Notes: a model not told the origin generated them from the letters alone. Positions 1 to 8,050 are shown, numbered from the stretch's first letter. The stretch is DNA of 9,261 bases from Rhodanobacter sp. (GCA_026193555.1 JAPHUU010000155.1:1-9261); one strand, 5' to 3'. Translations and numbers: made by a program.

Positions 1-2073
1 GAGGCACTGAAGGGCGAGCTGCTCGGCGCCGACACCAAGGCGCGACTGGAAGATCTGTACCTGCCATACAAGCCCAAGCGCCGCACCAAGGCGCAAATCG
101 CCCGTGAGGCAGGACTGGAGCCGCTGGCACTGGGGCTGCGCGCGGATCCGACCCAAGCGCCGGAAATTGTTGCCGAGGCATTCATCGATGCCGGGAAAGG
201 CATCGCCGATGTGCGTGCCGCGCTGGACGGTGCGCGGGCGATCCTGATGGAGTCGATTGCCGAGGACGCGCAGCTGGTGGGCGAGTTGCGCGACTGGTTG
301 TGGGCACGGGGACAGATCCGCGCCAAGGTCGTGCCCGGCAAGGAAAGCGCGGGTGCCAAGTTTCGCGATTACTTCGACCATGTCGAACCGATCGGCAAGA
401 TCCCCTCGCATCGCCTGCTGGCGCTGATGCGTGCGCGCAACGAGGGCGTTCTCGAGCTGGAACTCAGCCCCACCACGGATGGCGAGCAGGGTCACGCCGA
501 GGGCGAGGGCCGCGTCGCCGCACATGCCGACATTCACAACCGCGGTCGCGCGGCCGATGCGTGGCTGCGCGAAACGGTGCGGCTGACCTGGCGCGTGAAG
601 CTGCACCTGCACCTCACGCTCGACCTGTTCGGCCGCGTGCGTGAGGGCGCCGAGGACGAGGCGATCCGCGTTTTTGGCGACAATCTGAAGGATCTGATGC
701 TGGCTGCCCCGGCCGGTGCGAAGACCGTGATGGGACTGGATCCGGGTATCCGCACCGGGGTCAAGGTGGCGGTGGTGGACGCGACCGGCAAGCTGCTGGC
801 CACTGACGTGATCTATCCGCACGAACCCCGCCGGCAGTGGAACGAATCGCTGCTGCAGCTGGCCCGGCTGTGCAAGCAGCACGAGGTGAATCTGATCGCG
901 ATCGGCAACGGCACCGCCTCGCGCGAAACGGACAAGCTGGCCGGCGAGCTGATCAAGAAGATGGCCGAGGCCAAGCTGTCGAAGATCGTGGTCAGCGAGG
1001 CCGGCGCCTCGGTCTACTCGGCCTCCGCGCTGGCGGCGAAGGAATTTCCCCAGCTTGACGTCAGTCTGCGTGGTGCGGTGTCGATCGCACGGCGGCTGCA
1101 GGACCCGCTGGCCGAGCTGGTCAAGATCGACCCCAAGGCGATCGGCGTCGGCCAGTACCAGCACGACGTGAACCAGATCAAGCTTGCGCGCGCCCTGGAT
1201 ACCCGGGTCGAGGATTGCGTGAACGCAGTCGGCGTCGACGTGAACACCGCCTCCGCCGCACTGCTGTCACGCGTTGCCGGCCTGTCGGCCCTGGTCGCCG
1301 AGAACGTGGTGAAGCACCGCGACGCAAACGGACCGTTCGCCAACCGCAAGGCATTGCTGAAGGTGCCGCGGCTCGGCGACAAGGCGTTCGAGCAGTGTGC
1401 CGGATTCCTGCGCGTAGCCAGCGGCGACAATCCGCTGGACGCCAGCGCGGTGCATCCGGAAGCCTATCCGGTGGTCGAGCGGATCATGGCGCAGTGTGGT
1501 CGGCAGGTGCGCGCGATCATCGGCGACGCCGGCTTCCTGCGCGGGCTGAAGCCCGAGCAATTCACCGATGAACGCTTCGGCGTTCCGACCGTGCGCGACA
1601 TCCTGAAGGAACTGGAGAAGCCGGGCCGCGACCCGCGCCCGGAGTTCGTCGCCCCCAGCTTCGCCGAGGGCGTGGATGACGTGAAGGATCTGCGCCCGGG
1701 GATGATTCTGGAGGGCCGTGTCACCAATGTCGCCGCGTTTGGCGCGTTCGTCGACATCGGCGTGCACCAGGACGGTCTGGTGCACGTCTCCGCCTTGTCG
1801 CATGGCTTCGTCAAGGATCCACGCGACGCCGTGAAGGCGGGTGACATCGTCAAGGTCAAGGTGATGGAGGTCGACCTGCCGCGCCAGCGCATCGGGCTGT
1901 CAATGCGGCTTGACGATGAGCCCGGCCAAAGCCGTTCACGACCCGCCGCGAGCACAGCTGAGCCACGCCGTACCGGTGGCGGCCCGCGACACGCCGGCGG
2001 GTCGCCGAAGCCAGCCGCGGCACCTGCAAACAACGCCTTCGCCGAAGCCCTGCTGCGCGCCAAGCAACGCTGA
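1..2073 (+). CDS. tex: Transcription accessory protein Tex (RNA-binding, S1 domain), 5'-truncated by window edge
   Basis: Tex is a cytoplasmic nucleic-acid-binding protein linked to transcription and RNA metabolism. The open frame runs from base 1 to the TGA at 2071-2073 and gives 690 residues. It begins inside the conserved N-terminal helical region: [19 protein letters not shown] follows within the first 40 residues. By comparison with Tex/YhgF proteins of about 775-785 residues, roughly 80-95 N-terminal residues are missing. Domains in order, numbered from the window edge: N-terminal helical/HTH region (to about 235); a YqgF/RNase H-like domain starting at [10 protein letters not shown] (244-253); helix-hairpin-helix repeats (about 415-500), including [22 protein letters not shown]; an S1 RNA-binding domain (about 564-638) with [17 protein letters not shown] and [11 protein letters not shown]; and a Pro/Ala/Arg-rich tail. 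No frameshift is seen. The GTG at 211 is internal and is not the start. The assignment is secure; only the 5' end is absent. Confidence 0.97.
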   Translation, partial: EALKGELLGADTKARLEDLYLPYKPKRRTKAQIAREAGLEPLALGLRADPTQAPEIVAEAFIDAGKGIADVRAALDGARAILMESIAEDAQLVGELRDWLWARGQIRAKVVPGKESAGAKFRDYFDHVEPIGKIPSHRLLALMRARNEGVLELELSPTTDGEQGHAEGEGRVAAHADIHNRGRAADAWLRETVRLTWRVKLHLHLTLDLFGRVREGAEDEAIRVFGDNLKDLMLAAPAGAKTVMGLDPGIRTGVKVAVVDATGKLLATDVIYPHEPRRQWNESLLQLARLCKQHEVNLIAIGNGTASRETDKLAGELIKKMAEAKLSKIVVSEAGASVYSASALAAKEFPQLDVSLRGAVSIARRLQDPLAELVKIDPKAIGVGQYQHDVNQIKLARALDTRVEDCVNAVGVDVNTASAALLSRVAGLSALVAENVVKHRDANGPFANRKALLKVPRLGDKAFEQCAGFLRVASGDNPLDASAVHPEAYPVVERIMAQCGRQVRAIIGDAGFLRGLKPEQFTDERFGVPTVRDILKELEKPGRDPRPEFVAPSFAEGVDDVKDLRPGMILEGRVTNVAAFGAFVDIGVHQDGLVHVSALSHGFVKDPRDAVKAGDIVKVKVMEVDLPRQRIGLSMRLDDEPGQSRSRPAASTAEPRRTGGGPRHAGGSPKPAAAPANNAFAEALLRAKQR

Positions 2074-2095
2074 GGGACCCGCCTGCGCAACCACA

Positions 2096-2112
2096 TGCAC
2101 CGTCACGGTGCA
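2096..2112. promoter_or_regulatory. 17-bp perfect palindrome in the tex-esterase gap, possible operator or hairpin
   Basis: TGCACCGTCACGGTGCA is a perfect inverted repeat: 8-bp arms around a single C. It starts 23 bases after the tex stop and lies upstream of the likely esterase promoter. The same hexamer ACATGC overlaps its left side (2093-2098) and recurs at 2118-2123. No T-run follows, so it does not look like a normal intrinsic terminator for tex. As double-stranded DNA it resembles a binding site for a dimeric regulator. As RNA it could form a 7-bp stem with a 3-base loop. The function is inferred. Confidence 0.4.
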
Positions 2113-2114
2113 GT

Positions 2115-2171
2115 GCAACATGCGCTTCGGTATGGAGTAGATTACCGTAACGTGAAACTAACGTGATCTAC
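2115..2171 (+). promoter_or_regulatory. Putative esterase promoter with nested direct and inverted repeats
   Basis: A weak sigma70-like pair can be drawn: GCAACA (2115-2120) as -35, a 17-base spacer, and TAGATT (2138-2143) as -10. This would start transcription near 2150. Two exact copies of TAACGTGA (2148-2155 and 2159-2166) follow at an 11-bp period, about one helical turn. GTAGAT (2137-2142) and ATCTAC (2166-2171) form an inverted repeat enclosing both copies. A small palindrome TTACCGTAA (2142-2150) overlaps the start-site region. The repeats are plain in the sequence. The promoter and any repressor binding are inferred, and the -35 match is poor. Confidence 0.33.
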
Positions 2172-2192
2172 CCACCCTTGGAGTTCGACGAT

Positions 2193-4043
2193 ATGCACCG
2201 TACCCGCGTTCTCGCTGGCGCCATCGCCGCCACATTACTGATCAGCACGGCCGCCAGCGCCGCTCAATTCAGCAAAGTTGTCATCATCGGCGACAGCCTG
2301 AGTGACGGTGGCAATCTGTCGCTGGCACTGGGCTCGCCCACGCCGTCGCGATTCACCACCAACCCCGGCTTCACGGCGCCGGAAATGGTCGCCAGCGGCC
2401 TCGGCCTGCCGGTCACTGCCTCGCTGCTGGGGGGCACTGACTACGCCTTCGGCGGTGCGGGCCTGGTGAACAACTCCAGTGCCGGCCCGATCCCGACGCT
2501 GCCGCAACAGCTGCAGATGTATCTGGCTGCCAATGGTGGCGTGGCTGACGCGCATGCGCTTTATCAGGTGTGGGGCGGCGCCAATGACATCTTCTATCTG
2601 ACCGCCACCTCGACCGATCCCAACGTACTGGGTGCGGGCACGCTGACCGCAGCCCAGACCGAACTCGGCCTGATTGGCAGCCTGCAGACGGCGGGCGCCA
2701 GGTATGCGGTGGTCTACAACCTGCCCGACATCGGCAAGACGCCGGCCGGAATGGCCGGAGGCGCGGCGGCATCTGCCGGTGCCACCCAGTTGTCGGTGCT
2801 GTACAACAGCCAGTTGAACATCGGCCTCGGCGAGCTCAGCGCCAAGGGCATGAATATCATCCCGGTCAACGCCTTCGCGCTGGTCAATGAAGTCATTGCC
2901 AATCCGTCAAGCTATGGCTTTACCAATGTCACCGCACCGGCCTGCACAGGCGGCAGCGGCAGCTCGCTTCAGTGCGGTCCGCAGGGTTCGGGGGCACCGG
3001 TAACGTACGCTCTGGGCACCGAGAACACCTACCTGTTCGCCGATGGTGTTCATCCGACACAGGCAGCTGATCGTCTGCTGTCGCAGGTGGTGCTCTCCGA
3101 AATTGCCGCGCCGGGCCAGACCTCCCTGCTCAGCCAGGCTCCGTTGACGACCGTCACCGCACAGACGCGGACAGTTCGCGGCGAAATGCTCAACGATGGA
3201 TCTGGCAATGGCAGCCGCTTCTTTGCCCATGCCAACTACAGTCAGCAAAGCTTCAACGCCTCCGACACGTCGCCAAAGACCAACAGCAACAACTTCGACC
3301 TGACCCTCGGCGGCGACCTGAAATACAGCGACAACCTCTCGATGGGTGCTGCGCTGGGCCTGGGCCACAGCAATGCCGGCGTTTCGGGCGGCACCGGCGG
3401 CTACACGATGCAGGACATCTCCGCGCTGGCCTACATCACCTATCACTCCGGTGGCGCCTACCTGGGGGCCTATGGCGAAGCGGGACACTCCCACTTCACC
3501 AATGTGGATCGCATCATCCAGATCGGCCCGATGACTCGCACGGAGAGCGGCAATACCGGTGGCACGCACGGTGGTCTGGGTTTCACCGGTGGATGGTGGT
3601 TCGGCAAGAGCAAGCTGCAGAACGGCCCCTTTGCCAACGTCGAGTGGCATGACATCACGATCGACACCTTTCACGAGAATGGCAGCGACAGCACCGCAAT
3701 GTGGTTTGCCAAGCAGGAACGCAAGGCACTCCTCAGCACGCTCGGCTGGCGCGTGCAGGGCGAGTTCCAGATTTCGAATGCCGTCTTGAAGCCGTATGCC
3801 GAACTGTCCTGGAATCACGACAGCAAGGGCGACCCGAGCATGGTCACGGCCGGGCTGACCAGCATGGCCGGTTCGTTCACCCTGACCGGCTATGTACCGG
3901 ACAAGACCTGGGGCATGGCCAGCCTGGGCCTGTCCACCCAGCTCACCCCCACGGTGTCCAGCTGGGTCGGCTACAGCGGTCGTTTCAGCGATAACAGCCA
4001 GCGCTACAACAGCATCAACATGGGCTTCAAGATCCTGCTCTGA
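2193..4043 (+). CDS. Autotransporter-type GDSL (SGNH) esterase/lipase, EstA family
   Basis: This is a secreted ester hydrolase carried by its own outer-membrane barrel, 616 residues long. The ATG at 2193 is preferred: GGAG (2180-2183) lies 9 bases upstream, and the protein then opens with a signal peptide, MHRTRVLAGAIAATLLIS, ending at ASA/A near residue 23-24. An upstream in-frame GTG at 2163 would add ten residues and bury the signal. GDSL block I is GDSLSDGGN, with nucleophile Ser35. Block III is GGANDI, with Asn131. Block V is DGVHPT, with Asp284 and His287. Cys251 and Cys261 could form a disulfide loop. From about residue 345 to the end come alternating aromatic/glycine strands typical of an autotransporter beta-barrel. 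The C-terminus is NMGFKILL and ends in Leu rather than the more common Phe. The passenger probably stays attached at the cell surface, as in Pseudomonas EstA. The substrate is unknown. Confidence 0.93.
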   Translation: MHRTRVLAGAIAATLLISTAASAAQFSKVVIIGDSLSDGGNLSLALGSPTPSRFTTNPGFTAPEMVASGLGLPVTASLLGGTDYAFGGAGLVNNSSAGPIPTLPQQLQMYLAANGGVADAHALYQVWGGANDIFYLTATSTDPNVLGAGTLTAAQTELGLIGSLQTAGARYAVVYNLPDIGKTPAGMAGGAAASAGATQLSVLYNSQLNIGLGELSAKGMNIIPVNAFALVNEVIANPSSYGFTNVTAPACTGGSGSSLQCGPQGSGAPVTYALGTENTYLFADGVHPTQAADRLLSQVVLSEIAAPGQTSLLSQAPLTTVTAQTRTVRGEMLNDGSGNGSRFFAHANYSQQSFNASDTSPKTNSNNFDLTLGGDLKYSDNLSMGAALGLGHSNAGVSGGTGGYTMQDISALAYITYHSGGAYLGAYGEAGHSHFTNVDRIIQIGPMTRTESGNTGGTHGGLGFTGGWWFGKSKLQNGPFANVEWHDITIDTFHENGSDSTAMWFAKQERKALLSTLGWRVQGEFQISNAVLKPYAELSWNHDSKGDPSMVTAGLTSMAGSFTLTGYVPDKTWGMASLGLSTQLTPTVSSWVGYSGRFSDNSQRYNSINMGFKILL

Positions 4044-4082
4044 GGCCAGCCGCCCCGGAGCGATCCGGGGCCGGCATCACGC

Positions 4083-4129
4083 AACAACAAAAAGGCCGCC
4101 CGGTGATGCCGGGCGGCCTTTTTGTTGTT
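4083..4129. terminator. Bidirectional intrinsic terminator between convergent genes
   Basis: This is a perfect inverted repeat with 21-bp arms (4083-4103 and 4109-4129) and a TGATG loop. The stem core is GC-rich (GGCCGCCCGG). On the + strand it is followed by TTTTTGTTGTT. The left arm supplies the matching A-rich tract, so the - strand transcript also ends in a T-rich run. It lies 39 bases after the esterase stop and 19 bases beyond the stop of the convergent lipoprotein gene, so it can end both transcripts. Confidence 0.93.
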
Positions 4130-4148
4130 CGCGCTTGTCGGCGCGCGC

Positions 4149-5018
4149 TTACTTGTTCTTGCCGCCGGTCGCGATGCTGAGAATTTCCAGCGCCTGCTTG
4201 CGCAACTTGGTTGCTGCCTCGGCATCAAGGACCTGCACGTCACCATTCACCTGGTGCTGCTTCAGAACCAGCGCGTCGGCATCGTTCCAACCGGCGCGAT
4301 CGATGGAGCTGGGCTTGGCATCCCGGCTGGCCTTGGTCTCCTGCACGATCGCCCACGGCTTGCCGTCCTTGTAGGCGTAATCGGTGCTGGTGAAGCCCTT
4401 GGCGCCGTAGTCGACCAGCTCGCGGATGAACGCGACATCACCAGCGTGGCGAAACAGCTGCCAGCCACGCGAAACATCTTTTTCCAGCTTGGTGCCGTTG
4501 CTGACCTTCATCCCGCCAATCTGGCTCTTCTCGGCATTGAACGCCGCCAGCACCTTCTCGCCCGCCGTCTGCTCGGCCACCATCACGATGGACACCACGA
4601 CCGGGTTGCCCTTGGTCAGCACCGGCGCCTGAATCGGCATCGCATAGTGACGCTCGCCATCGCTCAATACGACCTGCACCACGTACAGATCATTCGGCTT
4701 GACCTGATCCGGGTTGAACGTCAGCTGGAATGGCTGTGGAAACGAGCCGGCCGGCGACGTCTTGCTGGCCAACGGTGCGCTGCCCGCGGCTTCGGACGAC
4801 ACGTCGACCAGATTGACCACCAAGATGGCCTTCGAGGACAACTGCGCCGGAGCACGCAACGAGATCGTGCCACTGACTTCGTTGGCGATCTTGCTGGCCG
4901 CCGCAGTGCCGGATGACGCTGGCGCAGTGGCACTGCCCGACTCGGAGCTGGACGGAGCATTGCAACCAGCCAATGCCAGCGCTGCAACCGACATCAGCGA
5001 CAAAACGATCTTGCGCAT
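4149..5018 (-). CDS. YbaY/YscW-like outer-membrane lipoprotein with an unassigned C-terminal domain
   Basis: The product is a 289-residue predicted lipoprotein. The signal peptide MRKIVLSLMSVAALALAGC ends in a lipobox (LAGC), with lipidated Cys19. Asn at +2 argues against inner-membrane retention, so the outer membrane is likely. A Ser/Ala/Gly-rich linker spans about 20-43. Residues about 46-150, starting at VSGTISLRAPAQL and continuing through ILVVNLVDVS and PFQLTFNPDQ, look like the beta-sandwich of the YbaY/YscW lipoprotein family. YscW-type members act as pilotins, but YbaY homologues generally have no proven role. Residues about 151-289 are mixed alpha/beta and charged, ending in a Lys/Asn tail; I do not recognise this part. 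The start is supported by GAGG (5026-5029), 7 bases upstream of the ATG. No secretion-system gene is nearby. The lipoprotein call is firm; the family call is moderate. Confidence 0.8.
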   Translation of the reverse strand: MRKIVLSLMSVAALALAGCNAPSSSESGSATAPASSGTAAASKIANEVSGTISLRAPAQLSSKAILVVNLVDVSSEAAGSAPLASKTSPAGSFPQPFQLTFNPDQVKPNDLYVVQVVLSDGERHYAMPIQAPVLTKGNPVVVSIVMVAEQTAGEKVLAAFNAEKSQIGGMKVSNGTKLEKDVSRGWQLFRHAGDVAFIRELVDYGAKGFTSTDYAYKDGKPWAIVQETKASRDAKPSSIDRAGWNDADALVLKQHQVNGDVQVLDAEAATKLRKQALEILSIATGGKNK

Positions 5019-5250
5019 GGGAAAACCTCATAAACGTGAGAACAGCACGAAAGGGTCAGGCGCCTCTGCACCACGGCCTTTTCGCGGGGGGAAGTTCCAA
5101 GCATAGCCCACTTTTGTTACCACGGAAAAGTCAGGCCAACGCGGTCGCTTCCATTCGTGGGCGGACGCAAGCAAGCCTGATGGGCGCGACGGGCCTCTGG
5201 CGAATGGTGGCGCTGTCGTACCCGCGGCAGCCAGGGCACCCCGGCCGGCA
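5019..5250 (-). promoter_or_regulatory. Intergenic region between purD and the lipoprotein gene; weak promoter candidate
   Basis: This 232-base gap is the longest in the window. No supported ORF, RNA gene or T-tailed hairpin for the end of purD is visible. On the - strand, TATGCT (5100-5105) with TTTCCG (5123-5128) at a 17-base spacing is a marginal sigma70-like pair. It would leave a leader of about 75 bases before the lipoprotein ATG. Without a clear purD terminator, some read-through from purD is also possible. This is inference only. Confidence 0.25.
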
Positions 5251-6537
5251 TCATCCATTCCGGCGCAATGCCCGGTGGGCGATGTCACGACGGAAGAACG
5301 CCCTGTCATAGCGGATCCTGCCGATGGCGTCATAGGCCTTGGCGCGAGCGGCCGCGATATCCGCACCCAACGCGCAGACGGTCAATACCCGCCCGCCAGC
5401 AGTGACCGCACGACCCTGATCATCGAGTCGGGTACCCGCGTGAAACACCTTCACGTCTGCCTCAAACCCCGCATCCAGTCCGTCAATGACATCGCCACTA
5501 CGTGCCTTGCCGGGGTAGCCGCCTGCCGCCATGACGACACCAATCGCCGGCCGCGGGTCCCAGCGGGCACGGGTGGTTTCCAGCCGACCGTCCAGCGCGG
5601 CATCAATCAGTTCGACCAGATCGGACTTCAGGCGCATCATGATCGGTTGGGTTTCCGGGTCGCCGAAACGCACATTGAACTCGATCACTTTCGGCGTGCC
5701 GCTCTTGTCGATCATCAGGCCTGCATAGAGAAAGCCGATGAACGGCGCGCCTTCCGCGGCCATGCCTCGCAACGTCGGCTCGATCACTTCCCGGAGGATG
5801 CGCTGCTCGATCTGCGGGGTGACTACCGGCGCCGGCGAATACGCGCCCATGCCACCGGTATTGGGACCCAGGTCGCCGTCGTCGCGACGCTTGTGATCCT
5901 GGCTGCTGGCCATGGGCAGCGCGTGGCTGCCGTCGCTCATCACGATATAGCTGGCCTCCTCACCCTCCAGAAATTCCTCGATGACCACGCGTGTGGAGGC
6001 GTCGCCGAAGCTGTGCGCGCCAAGCATGTCGTGCAATGCCAACTCGGCGTCGGCAATGGTAAGCGCCACTACCACCCCTTTGCCGGCCGCCAGACCATCA
6101 GCCTTGATCACGATCGGTGCGCCGTGCTGACGCACGTGTTTCAGCGCGGGGTTCAACTCGGTGAATACCGCGTAGCGCGAGGTCGGAATGTTGTGCCGGA
6201 GCAGAAAGTCCTTGGCGAACGCCTTGGAACCCTCCAGCTGTGCGGCCACCGCACGCGGACCGAAGATGCGCATGCCAGCGGCGCGGAAGCGATCGACCAC
6301 TCCGGCGACCAGCGGCACTTCCGGACCGACCACCGTCAGCGCGATCTTCTCGTCCCTGGCCAGCTTGAGCAGTCCATCGAGGTCATTCGCTGCCACGTCG
6401 GCGTTGCGCACACCACGTTCGGTCGCGGTACCGGCATTGCCGGGCGCCACGATCACCTCGGTGACTTGGGGAGACTGCCGCAGTTTCCACGCCAGCGCGT
6501 GTTCGCGACCGCCGCTGCCAATGACAAGAATTTTCAT
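5251..6537 (-). CDS. purD: Phosphoribosylamine--glycine ligase (GARS)
   Basis: PurD joins glycine to 5-phosphoribosylamine using ATP, giving GAR, the second step of de novo purine synthesis in the cytoplasm. The protein is 428 residues, the normal family length. Visible motifs: N-terminal GSGGREHALAW (7-17), GPEVPL (71-76), the ATP-grasp segment IKADGLAAGKGV (144-155), the signature SSQDHKRRDDGDLGPNTGG (211-229), the metal-binding stretch EFNVRFGDPETQ (286-297), and the C-terminal FRRDIAHRAL (415-424). The ATG at 6537 is chosen because MKILVIGSGGREHAL is the family N-terminus; an in-frame extension to 6630 adds 31 residues unlike PurD. The ribosome site is weak (GGA at 6545-6547, 7 bases upstream). 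purH, a frequent partner, is not in the window. The gene follows the ligase gene after 142 bases and probably has its own promoter. Confidence 0.98.
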   Translation of the reverse strand: MKILVIGSGGREHALAWKLRQSPQVTEVIVAPGNAGTATERGVRNADVAANDLDGLLKLARDEKIALTVVGPEVPLVAGVVDRFRAAGMRIFGPRAVAAQLEGSKAFAKDFLLRHNIPTSRYAVFTELNPALKHVRQHGAPIVIKADGLAAGKGVVVALTIADAELALHDMLGAHSFGDASTRVVIEEFLEGEEASYIVMSDGSHALPMASSQDHKRRDDGDLGPNTGGMGAYSPAPVVTPQIEQRILREVIEPTLRGMAAEGAPFIGFLYAGLMIDKSGTPKVIEFNVRFGDPETQPIMMRLKSDLVELIDAALDGRLETTRARWDPRPAIGVVMAAGGYPGKARSGDVIDGLDAGFEADVKVFHAGTRLDDQGRAVTAGGRVLTVCALGADIAAARAKAYDAIGRIRYDRAFFRRDIAHRALRRNG

Positions 6538-6584
6538 GTCTGATTCCGATACGTGAAGTGCAGCGCGCCGTCGCGGCCACGCGC

Positions 6585-6590
6585 ATTGTA
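6585..6590 (-). promoter_or_regulatory. Candidate -10 element (TACAAT) for purD
   Basis: Read on the - strand, TACAAT matches the sigma70 -10 consensus at five of six positions. It lies about 47 bases upstream of the purD ATG. The -35 position (about 6608-6613, GAAGCG) is a poor match, so the promoter may be weak or activator-dependent. No PurR-like palindrome is evident between it and the start codon. Confidence 0.4.
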
Positions 6591-6679
6591 GGACACCTGA
6601 CGGCGTACGCTTCTGCGCGGCCGTGCGCAACGAAAGAGCTGTGCCCTGCCCTTGGAGGGCGCATTTGCCTGCCGACGGC

Positions 6680-8050
6680 TCAGTCGTGACGGTGCAGCAG
6701 CTCCATCAGCGCCGCCTTCGGCAATTTGCCCGTCTCGTTGCGTGGCAATGCTTCAACCAGACGCAACGGTCGCGGCAGGAACAGCGTCTCGATCCTGCGT
6801 CGGAGCTCGTCCAGGATCACATGCTCGTCCAGCCCCGGCGCCACGACGAGCGCCGCGATGCGGTGCACCCCCAGGGTATCGGCCTCATCGAGCTGAAATA
6901 CCACGCCATCCTCCACTCCGGGTATCGCCAGCAGGCGACGCGTGAGGTCGCCGAGCGAACCGCGCTTGCCGGCGATTTCCAGCAGGTCCGCATGCCGACC
7001 ACGCAGGCTGAAGTGGCGGGTGCACGGCGACAGGCAGACGATGTCCGCCAGCGTGACCGGGGCGTCCAGCTGGGGCGCCTCGACGATGGTGCCGAGCAGC
7101 TGAGAGTGGAGCGTGGCACCGGGATAGAGTGACCACTCCTCGGCCAGCGCGGTGCGACGGGAGGCAAACACGCAGCTCTCGGTGGAGCCGAACAGTTCCA
7201 TCAACGGTGCCGCAAAACGCTGTTCGGCCGCTTGTGCCAGCTCGATCGAGAGCGGCGCGGTAGCGGACACCATCGCGGCGAGCGGCGGCAACACGATGCC
7301 TGACTCGACCAACGCGCGCAGGTGTACCGGGGTGGTCACCAGCACCCGTGGAGGAGGCAGCGATGCCAGCGCAGCTGCCACATCCGCGGGAAAGAATGCA
7401 CGCCCGGCATCAATACTGACATCGCCGAGCAGCGGCAGAATCACGGACATTTCCATGCCGTACATGTGCTGCGGCGGCACCGTGGCAACCACCGCAAAGG
7501 CCCGGCCAACGGTCGCATGCAGCATTGCCAGATTGCCGGCGTTGCTTGCATGGAAGCTGCGCCAGGTCTTTGCATTGGCACTCGGCCTGCCGGTGGACCC
7601 GGAGGTGTAGCCAATCGCCACGACCTGATCGTCGGGTATCTGCGGCCATGTCAGGTCAGATTTCGGCGAAGCCCGCCCCAAAGGAGGCAATTGCAGATAG
7701 CCGCGGGGTGCCGGATCCAGCGCCTGCTCACCCAGCGCATAGCAGCCGGGATGATTTGCCATCACTTCGTCGACCGCATGCGGCGCGCGCGATGGTGGCA
7801 ACAGGTTCGCCTGACCGCGCAACATGATCGCGCAGAACGCCACCAGGAACGCATAACGGTCCTCGCACAGGTTCACCGCAGCCGCCGCGATGGGCAATCG
7901 GGCGGCCACTGCATGCACGTGGGAAAGGAACTGGGCGGCGCTCACTGGTTCGCCATCGCGCCACGCGAGAACCCGGTCGGGAGTGGACGCGCGCAGCAAC
8001 GGCAATCGCCGCGGCGCTTCGCCCTGGTGGATGTCACAAACGATCGCCAC
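6680..8050 (-). CDS. Stand-alone AMP-forming acyl/aryl ligase (ANL superfamily)
   Basis: This 456-residue ANL-superfamily enzyme should activate a carboxylic acid as its acyl-adenylate and pass it to CoA or an acyl carrier protein. Motifs: P-loop-like A3 YTSGSTGRPSANAKTW (148-163), A5 LFGSTES (286-292), a likely ribose-binding Asp in LADIV (Asp336), hinge A8 region LRGRHADLLEIAGKRG (349-364), and A10 NETGKLPK (438-445) with catalytic Lys442. The usual PKG after the A3 glycine is replaced by PSANAK. At about 450 residues it is shorter than typical acyl-CoA synthetases (500-560). The shape recalls ligases of aryl-polyene/xanthomonadin clusters (ApeH, XanA2 type), but no ACP or ketosynthase is in view. 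The GTG start at 8050 has a strong site, GGGGAGAG (8056-8063). Substrate and acceptor are unknown. The superfamily call is secure; the subgroup is tentative. Confidence 0.85.
   Translation of the reverse strand: MAIVCDIHQGEAPRRLPLLRASTPDRVLAWRDGEPVSAAQFLSHVHAVAARLPIAAAAVNLCEDRYAFLVAFCAIMLRGQANLLPPSRAPHAVDEVMANHPGCYALGEQALDPAPRGYLQLPPLGRASPKSDLTWPQIPDDQVVAIGYTSGSTGRPSANAKTWRSFHASNAGNLAMLHATVGRAFAVVATVPPQHMYGMEMSVILPLLGDVSIDAGRAFFPADVAAALASLPPPRVLVTTPVHLRALVESGIVLPPLAAMVSATAPLSIELAQAAEQRFAAPLMELFGSTESCVFASRRTALAEEWSLYPGATLHSQLLGTIVEAPQLDAPVTLADIVCLSPCTRHFSLRGRHADLLEIAGKRGSLGDLTRRLLAIPGVEDGVVFQLDEADTLGVHRIAALVVAPGLDEHVILDELRRRIETLFLPRPLRLVEALPRNETGKLPKAALMELLHRHD

Noticed and set aside
2163..2192. 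Upstream GTG start for the esterase
   Set aside because: It would add ten residues before the signal peptide and lies within the repeat cluster. The ATG at 2193 has a well-spaced GGAG.
2907..3818. 303-residue open frame on the - strand inside the esterase
   Set aside because: It is antisense to the GDSL block V and barrel region of a well-supported gene, with no motif, no ribosome site and low-complexity composition.
4122..4916. 264-residue + strand frame opposite the lipoprotein
   Set aside because: It starts inside the terminator and lies antisense to a gene with a clear lipobox and ribosome site. No domain is seen.
5275..6543. 422-residue open frame on the + strand opposite purD
   Set aside because: It mirrors purD, which has full family motifs and length. 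The product is His/Arg-rich with no recognisable domain, as expected for an antisense shadow in GC-rich DNA.
6538..6630. N-terminal extension of purD by 31 residues
   Set aside because: The extra residues are Arg/Ala-rich and unlike PurD, they would cover the likely -10 element, and the family N-terminus starts at the ATG at 6537.
6648..6660. Small hairpin GCCCT/AGGGC after the ligase gene as a terminator
   Set aside because: Only a 5-bp stem with a 3-base loop and no T-run on the - strand; too weak to call.
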